Assembly (NCBI GenBank): GCA_020721745.1
Contig: DYMC01000096.1
Span: 1-9,150, forward strand
Reading direction: 5' to 3'
Length of the DNA stretch: 9,150 bases
Origin: Lentisphaera sp.
GTDB lineage: Bacteria > Verrucomicrobiota > Lentisphaeria > Victivallales > GWF2-50-93
Below, in pieces: positions 5,413 through 9,150 of this stretch. Position 1 is the first letter of the stretch, and each line of letters starts with the position of its first letter. The notes under the pieces were generated by a model. The model ran no database searches. It was not told the DNA's origin and saw only the letters and a program-made list of their open reading frames with translations. The position numbers and the translations under genes are program-made.

Positions 5413-6624
5413 TCACCCGTTCAGATTGATTTTCTTTCCGCAACGAGGACAGCTCACGGTGTCGCCGATGAATCCGGGGGGGACCTTCACCCTCAGACCG
5501 CATCCGCAGTCGAAGAACCTGAATTTTGCGGCTTTCATCACAATGTCGTTGGCTTCGTGAGTCCTGCGTTTCACGCCCCCCTCCTCCTTCCCGCCAATTC
5601 CACGAAGCTTCAACTGCCCCTCGCCGGGCCCGTCCGACGCGGAAAGAACATCCTCGCCCTTCAGATCCCTGAACGCCTTGTTGTAGTCGGCAAGCCCCCC
5701 GCCAGCCATGGAACGCAATATCTTTATCCTCTCTTCGGCGGGCGGATGGGTGCTGAACAAGGAGGAAAAGGAATTTCCGTCAAGCCCGACGGGAGGGATT
5801 ATGTACATCGGCGCAGTCACGCGGTTCGCGGACTCGAGCGGGATCGAAGCCCTCGCGCTTATCTTCTCGAGCGCAGATGCCAGACCCTCAGGGTAGCGGG
5901 TGAAGACCGCGGACGATGCGTCCGCCAGATATTCCCGGCTCCTCGAACAGGCAAAATATATCATCTGCGCCAGCAGCGGCGCCACTATCGCGAGAACTAT
6001 TCCGAGAAGGAATATTATTATCTGTATCTGGCTCCCTCCGTCGCGCGAGGACCTCGAACGGCGCCCGCCCCCGAGGTTCCCGTAGAACAATGTCCTCGAG
6101 AACATATCGGCCAATATCACTATCGTCCCGAGCATCACGCCCATCACCGTCAGGAATTTTGTGTCCTCGTTCCTTATGTGCCCGATCTCGTGGGCGACCA
6201 CAGCCTGCAGCTCGTCCCGGCTCAGCATCGAGAGAAGACCGCTGGTCACCGCCACCGCGCAGTTCCCGGGAGATCCGACTGCGAAGGCGTTCGGGGCCTT
6301 GCTCTCGACAATATAGACCTTCGGAAGGCTCGGCAGCGCCGCCGCTATCTTCATCTCCTCCACTATGTTGTAAAGTTGCGGAGCGTCCTCGTGCGCCACC
6401 TCCCTGGCGCCGGAAAACGCCAGGAGAATGTTCTTCCCCTCGGCAAAGGCTACCATTGTGAGGAAGAACCATATCACTCCAGCGAAAGCCACTCCCATCA
6501 GCGCCCCGGAGGCGCCACGGGCCAGCGCCGCCCCGAAGACAGCGCCAAGCAGCAGCAGAACAGCTCCCATCGCGACGACCAGAAACGCCGACCTTATCTT
6601 GTTCCTCTGTATGGCATCCCACAT
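5413..6624 (-). CDS. htpX: HtpX-like M48 membrane zinc metalloprotease with C-terminal zinc ribbon
   Basis: This is an integral inner-membrane protease of the M48B/HtpX type, involved in quality control of membrane proteins. The zinc site is HEIGH (145-149, followed by IRNED) with Glu231 in SREYLADA as third ligand. Hydrophobic spans lie near 12-34, 41-62, 156-176 and 199-225, as in HtpX. The core ends around residue 305 (THPPAEERIKIL). Standard HtpX is about 290 residues, but this protein has 403. The extra tail ends in a CxC...CxxC zinc ribbon (Cys373, 375, 392, 395) after a low-complexity linker. The usual partner LemA is not adjacent; a lipoprotein gene precedes it by 6 bases and a methyltransferase follows by 4. 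The ATG at 6624 has only a weak ribosome site (GGTGA overlapping the previous stop), which suggests coupling. Confidence 0.92.
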   Translation of the reverse strand: MWDAIQRNKIRSAFLVVAMGAVLLLLGAVFGAALARGASGALMGVAFAGVIWFFLTMVAFAEGKNILLAFSGAREVAHEDAPQLYNIVEEMKIAAALPSLPKVYIVESKAPNAFAVGSPGNCAVAVTSGLLSMLSRDELQAVVAHEIGHIRNEDTKFLTVMGVMLGTIVILADMFSRTLFYGNLGGGRRSRSSRDGGSQIQIIIFLLGIVLAIVAPLLAQMIYFACSRSREYLADASSAVFTRYPEGLASALEKISARASIPLESANRVTAPMYIIPPVGLDGNSFSSLFSTHPPAEERIKILRSMAGGGLADYNKAFRDLKGEDVLSASDGPGEGQLKLRGIGGKEEGGVKRRTHEANDIVMKAAKFRFFDCGCGLRVKVPPGFIGDTVSCPRCGKKINLNG

Positions 6625-6630
6625 CTCTGG

Positions 6631-7023
6631 TCACCGTCCATAGAATTCGGTTATGTCGAAGTAGAACCTCTCCTTCTTCCCGCCCTTGACGAATATCTCC
6701 AGACAATCGAAAAACCTTCCGCTTTCGCTCTTCAAGAGGTTCTGCCCCGAAAGGATGAAACCGGGGCGCAGCTTCTCAAGATACATCCTCTCCGCCTGCG
6801 CCCCCTGCATCGCGTTCAAAGCCCCTTTTATGATAATCGCGTCCGAGGGGGAGCCGCCGCTCCCGCCGTAAAGAGCCACATTCCTGTATTTCACCAGCTC
6901 GCGGTAGCCCTCCGGCAGCTCGACCTCCCTTGGCCCCTCGAAGATGCCGCATGCGCACAGCAGCAGGACGTTTGCGAAAATCGCAAGCGAAAATCCAGCA
7001 AAACTCAAACTCCACTTTTTCAT
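6631..7023 (-). CDS. Small hypothetical lipoprotein, first gene of the htpX cluster
   Basis: The 130-residue product starts MKKWSLSFAGF, runs through a hydrophobic h-region and ends in a lipobox L-C-A-C (22-25), so Cys25 should be lipidated after signal peptidase II cleavage. The mature part is about 106 residues, mixed alpha/beta in appearance, with DAIIIKGALNAMQGAQAERMYL (about residues 61-82) and a C-terminal FYFDITEFYGR. I do not recognise the domain. The frame stays open up to 7161, but ATG 7023 is chosen because it gives a clean signal peptide and has GGAG at 7-base spacing. It sits 6 bases before htpX, and the gene after it is a protease, so an envelope role is plausible but inferred. 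Confidence 0.8.
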   Translation of the reverse strand: MKKWSLSFAGFSLAIFANVLLLCACGIFEGPREVELPEGYRELVKYRNVALYGGSGGSPSDAIIIKGALNAMQGAQAERMYLEKLRPGFILSGQNLLKSESGRFFDCLEIFVKGGKKERFYFDITEFYGR

Positions 7024-7057
7024 GGGACAGCTCCAGATACTTCCTGTAGAATCCGCT

Positions 7058-7063
7058 AATATA
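7058..7063 (-). promoter_or_regulatory. Possible -10 element for the lipoprotein-htpX operon
   Basis: TATATT on the minus strand lies 35 bases upstream of the lipoprotein ATG. It matches the -10 consensus at 5 of 6 positions and is identical to the -10 at 2675-2680. No convincing -35 is seen at 16-18 bases, so this is a weak call based on position. Confidence 0.35.
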
Positions 7064-7093
7064 CTCCACTTTCCCGCAAAAATCTTATCCCGA

Positions 7094-7121
7094 TTGATTT
7101 TTCCCGCACCTTCGATATAGT
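7094..7121 (+). promoter_or_regulatory. Sigma-70-type promoter for gltX
   Basis: TTGATT (7094-7099), a 16-base spacer and TATAGT (7116-7121) match the consensus at 4 of 6 and 5 of 6 positions. It sits in the divergent gap and gives a leader of about 33 bases before the gltX ATG. A GGAG at 7146-7149 lies 11 bases before the start, slightly far but usable. Confidence 0.6.
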
Positions 7122-7160
7122 TCACAGCAGCAAAAAAAAGCCAACGGAGACAATCGAGCA

Positions 7161-8789
7161 ATGAGCAAACTCAGAGTCAGATTCGCACCCTCCCCCACCG
7201 GAAACGTCCATATCGGAAACATAAGAGTCGCCATATTCAACTGGCTCTTCGCAAGGAACCAGAACGGAGAATTCCTCCTCCGGGTGGAGGACACCGACCG
7301 CGAACGCTCGACGGAATCCGCCGTGGAGGCCCTCCTCGATGTCATGGACTGGCTCGGGCTCGACCACGACGGGGAAATTCTATATCAGTCCAGCCGACTC
7401 GACGACCATCGCGCCGCCGCCGAATCCCTCGTGAATTCGGGATGCGCCATAAGAAAGCATTCAAAAGATTCCGGCGGCCAGCCTGTCATATTCCTCCTCC
7501 CATACGAATGCTCAAAAATCCCTTTCGTCAGGACGAAGGGCGAAGCCGGCCTCGCCGCCGCCCCAGGAAAGGAAATCTCGATCACGCGCAGCGGAGCTAA
7601 GTTCAGCTGCATCGAAAATGGAAAGGAGATCGAGAAAAGCTGCTCCCTCGCCGGACTATACAGGCTCAGGATACTCGGACGCGACGGGGAGACGCTCTTC
7701 GACCTAGACAAGCGCATCGCCTCGATGAGCCCCGCAGACGAGATAAAAATCAGCGGCGCGCAAAGAATCGAATACGTTTCCCGCGAGGTCTTCTATCACG
7801 ACCATGTGAAGGGCGAACTCGCAAAACCCCTCGACAGCATGAAGGACTTCGTGATAGTCAGAAGCGACGGCTCCCCCGTGTTCCACCTCGCGAACGTATG
7901 CGACGACATCGCCCAGGATATCAACTTCATCGTCCGGGGCGACGACCACGTGGAGAACACATTCAGGCATGTCTTCCTATTCCACGCCCTCGGACACCAG
8001 CCCCCGCGATACGCGCACCTGCCCATGATCGTGAACCAGGCCGGAAAGCCATACAGCAAGCGCGACGGCGACGCCTACGTGGGCGATTTCAGAAAAAAGG
8101 GATTCCTGCCTCAGGCCTTGTTCAACCACCTCGCGCTGCTCGGATGGTCTCCCGGAGACGACAGGGAGAAGATGGGGAGGGATGAAATGGCGGGGGCCTT
8201 CTCGCTCGAAAGGGTCAAGAGCTCCCCGGGAAAGTTCGACATCCAGAAGCTCATCAGCATGAACGGGCTCTACATCGCGGAAATGCCGCCGGATGCGTTC
8301 GCGAAACTCGCAATCGAATTCACCTCGGAATGGCCTGAAGGAAAACCCTCCCCGGATGAATTTGCGAAAATCGCAGCCCTCATGCAGTCAAGGACCAAGA
8401 CGCTCGCACAGGCCGCCGAATGGAAGTATTTCTTCCACGCCCCGCATGAAATCAACCCGAAAGACCTGGAAAAGGCCCTCTCCAGGCCGGGAAGCAGGGA
8501 TGCCCTCCTCTCATTCGCAGGCTCCCTCGCCACTCTCGATGTCTCGGACAAAGCCATCATCGAAGCGCAAATCAGGGCTTCCGAAGGATCCTCCGGCCTC
8601 CAGAAAGGCGGCCTCAACCCCGCACTCAGACTCCTTCTCACAGGAGCCAAAAGCGGCCCCCCGATCGAAGACATAATCCATATCCTCGGCGCGGAGAAAT
8701 CGGCGGAAAGAATAAAACCAAGGCGGCCTGTGGCCGCAACCAAAAAGAATGACCACAGAGCCGCAGAGTTTTTGAATAAATATAGCTGA
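7161..8789 (+). CDS. gltX: Glutamyl-tRNA synthetase (GluRS) with enlarged connective region
   Basis: This class I aminoacyl-tRNA synthetase charges tRNA-Glu, or in some bacteria also tRNA-Gln. The nucleotide-binding signature reads SPTGNVHIGN (11-20), followed by LLRVEDTDRERS (39-50), VIRGDDHVENTFRH-like block (258-270) and the KMSKS equivalent KPYSKRDG (296-303). The C-terminal helical anticodon domain ends with LNPALRLLLTGAKSGPPIEDIIHILG. At 542 residues it is longer than the usual 470-490. The extra length lies between about residues 95 and 215: the zinc-binding CxC...C segment is absent and replaced by a longer divergent stretch, while DHVKGEL (214-220) and VIVRSDGSPVFH (231-242) resume normal alignment. 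The ATG at 7161 gives the standard N-terminus. The gene stands alone, divergent from the htpX cluster. Confidence 0.95.
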   Translation: MSKLRVRFAPSPTGNVHIGNIRVAIFNWLFARNQNGEFLLRVEDTDRERSTESAVEALLDVMDWLGLDHDGEILYQSSRLDDHRAAAESLVNSGCAIRKHSKDSGGQPVIFLLPYECSKIPFVRTKGEAGLAAAPGKEISITRSGAKFSCIENGKEIEKSCSLAGLYRLRILGRDGETLFDLDKRIASMSPADEIKISGAQRIEYVSREVFYHDHVKGELAKPLDSMKDFVIVRSDGSPVFHLANVCDDIAQDINFIVRGDDHVENTFRHVFLFHALGHQPPRYAHLPMIVNQAGKPYSKRDGDAYVGDFRKKGFLPQALFNHLALLGWSPGDDREKMGRDEMAGAFSLERVKSSPGKFDIQKLISMNGLYIAEMPPDAFAKLAIEFTSEWPEGKPSPDEFAKIAALMQSRTKTLAQAAEWKYFFHAPHEINPKDLEKALSRPGSRDALLSFAGSLATLDVSDKAIIEAQIRASEGSSGLQKGGLNPALRLLLTGAKSGPPIEDIIHILGAEKSAERIKPRRPVAATKKNDHRAAEFLNKYS

Positions 8790-8790
8790 T

Positions 8791-8842
8791 TTTTCTTGAA
8801 ATATAAGCGAATCTGCTGGAAAATAAAAGGATTTCAAGAAAA
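8791..8842. repeat. 12-bp inverted repeat just after gltX
   Basis: TTTTCTTGAAAT (8791-8802) is exactly complementary to 8831-8842, with a 28-base loop, starting one base past the gltX stop. It is AT-rich without a following T-run, so it is not a standard terminator, but its place directly at the gene end suggests a 3'-end structure. The right arm reaches into the pseudogene remnant, so it may instead be a chance product of sequence decay. Confidence 0.5.
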
Positions 8843-9150
8843 TTGTCCCCCAATATGCGTCGGCTCTCAAGTCATATGCAATGGATACGGCCACAAAAAA
8901 CGGTCGGCCATACCTGAATCTGAATTCAGGCTCCGTCAGGAAGGAGGACATGGCAAGGGAAATTGCAGCGAGGGACGGAGTGGAAAATGGGCTGGTCTGT
9001 GTTTTTTCCTCACTGGAGGCCTGCAACAGCTTCAAGGTGGTCTACGGGGACGGACAACCCGAGATAAGGAACGCAATGCGTAAATGCCTGTGCCTTTGCC
9101 GCCAACAGCCGTTATCTTGATGCTCTGGCCGTGCAGGAGGATCCGCGTCC
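8827..9150 (+). pseudogene. Degenerate remnant of a multi-copy, transposon-associated-type protein (5' truncated, internally deleted, frameshifted; runs off the window)
   Basis: One frame reads KDFKKIVPQYASALKS before the ATG at 8881, then RPYLNLNSGSVRKEDMAREIA, DGVENGLVCVFSSLEACNSF and MRKCLCL, and stops at 9118-9120. From memory this resembles the N-terminal part (RKEDLAREIA...EGLICVL..VEPC.SF) of a protein family of roughly 400 residues found in many copies in environmental bacteria and without a settled function. In the +1 frame, 9098-9148 reads AANSRYLDALAVQEDPR, which resembles a block that lies some 250-300 residues further on in that family. The stretch therefore looks like an internal deletion plus a frame change. 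Upstream, in-frame stops at 8824-8826 and before remove the normal start, yet coding-like sequence runs up to them. The open frame 8881-9120 (79 codons) is thus probably not a functional gene. Confidence 0.5.

Noticed and set aside
4867..7059. A 730-codon open frame on the plus strand
   Set aside because: It lies antisense to the methyltransferase, htpX and lipoprotein genes, which have clear family motifs. Its translation is rich in Pro, Arg, His and Ser with no recognisable domain. It is open because of the codon bias of the true genes.
7024..7161. N-terminal extension of the lipoprotein to an ATG at 7161
   Set aside because: It would bury the signal peptide 46 residues inside the protein and overlap the gltX promoter and start. 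ATG 7023 has a good ribosome site and a clean lipoprotein signal.
8881..9120. A 79-residue intact small gene
   Set aside because: Coding-like sequence continues upstream of the ATG up to in-frame stops, and downstream in another frame past the stop, so the open stretch is better read as a fragment of a broken larger gene.
1..9150. CRISPR array, tRNA or rRNA genes, complete insertion sequence
   Set aside because: No regularly spaced direct repeats, cloverleaf or T-loop context, conserved rRNA segments, or transposase with terminal repeats were seen. The only mobile-like trace is the decayed remnant at the right end.

Overview
The window is ordinary bacterial chromosome with moderately high GC and tight gene packing. 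Several gene pairs overlap by 4 bases (ATGA) or sit 4-6 bases apart. A lipoprotein signal peptide and two single-pass membrane proteins suggest a cell with a substantial envelope, probably Gram-negative. The glutamyl-tRNA synthetase carries PYSKRDGD in place of the usual KLSKR, and the sugar kinase carries NPAWQ in place of NPAID. From memory both variants occur in the Planctomycetes-Verrucomicrobia-Lentisphaerae group, so a member of that group is my tentative guess; nothing here proves it.

Layout, left to right. (1) Bases 1-908, plus strand: a Gfo/Idh/MocA sugar dehydrogenase whose NAD-binding N-terminus is missing or out of frame. (2) Bases 894-975: two long perfect inverted repeats, 3 bases apart, fill the space between the convergent dehydrogenase and kinase genes and reach into the stop codons of both. 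(3) Bases 974-2703, minus strand: a promoter, an unrecognised soluble protein, and a 1-phosphofructokinase-type PfkB kinase joined by an ATGA overlap. (4) Bases 2753-7023, minus strand: lipoprotein, HtpX-like protease with an added zinc ribbon, RlmI-like methyltransferase, then two paralogous-looking membrane/helical proteins, closed by a textbook terminator at 2753-2783. (5) Bases 7094-8789, plus strand: divergently transcribed gltX. (6) Bases 8827-9150, plus strand: a decayed, internally deleted remnant of what looks like a multi-copy, transposon-associated protein family.

The lipoprotein-HtpX-methyltransferase-membrane protein cluster looks like an envelope-maintenance unit: a membrane protease beside a lipoprotein and two proteins with long helical domains outside the inner membrane. 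That joint role is inference from position and topology only. The kinase and the dehydrogenase both fit sugar metabolism, but they converge and are not co-transcribed.

The points most worth checking are the double palindrome, the HtpX zinc-ribbon fusion, the GluRS insertion without the zinc site, the paralogous membrane pair and the deleted remnant at the right end. I found no tRNA, rRNA, CRISPR array or intact mobile element.
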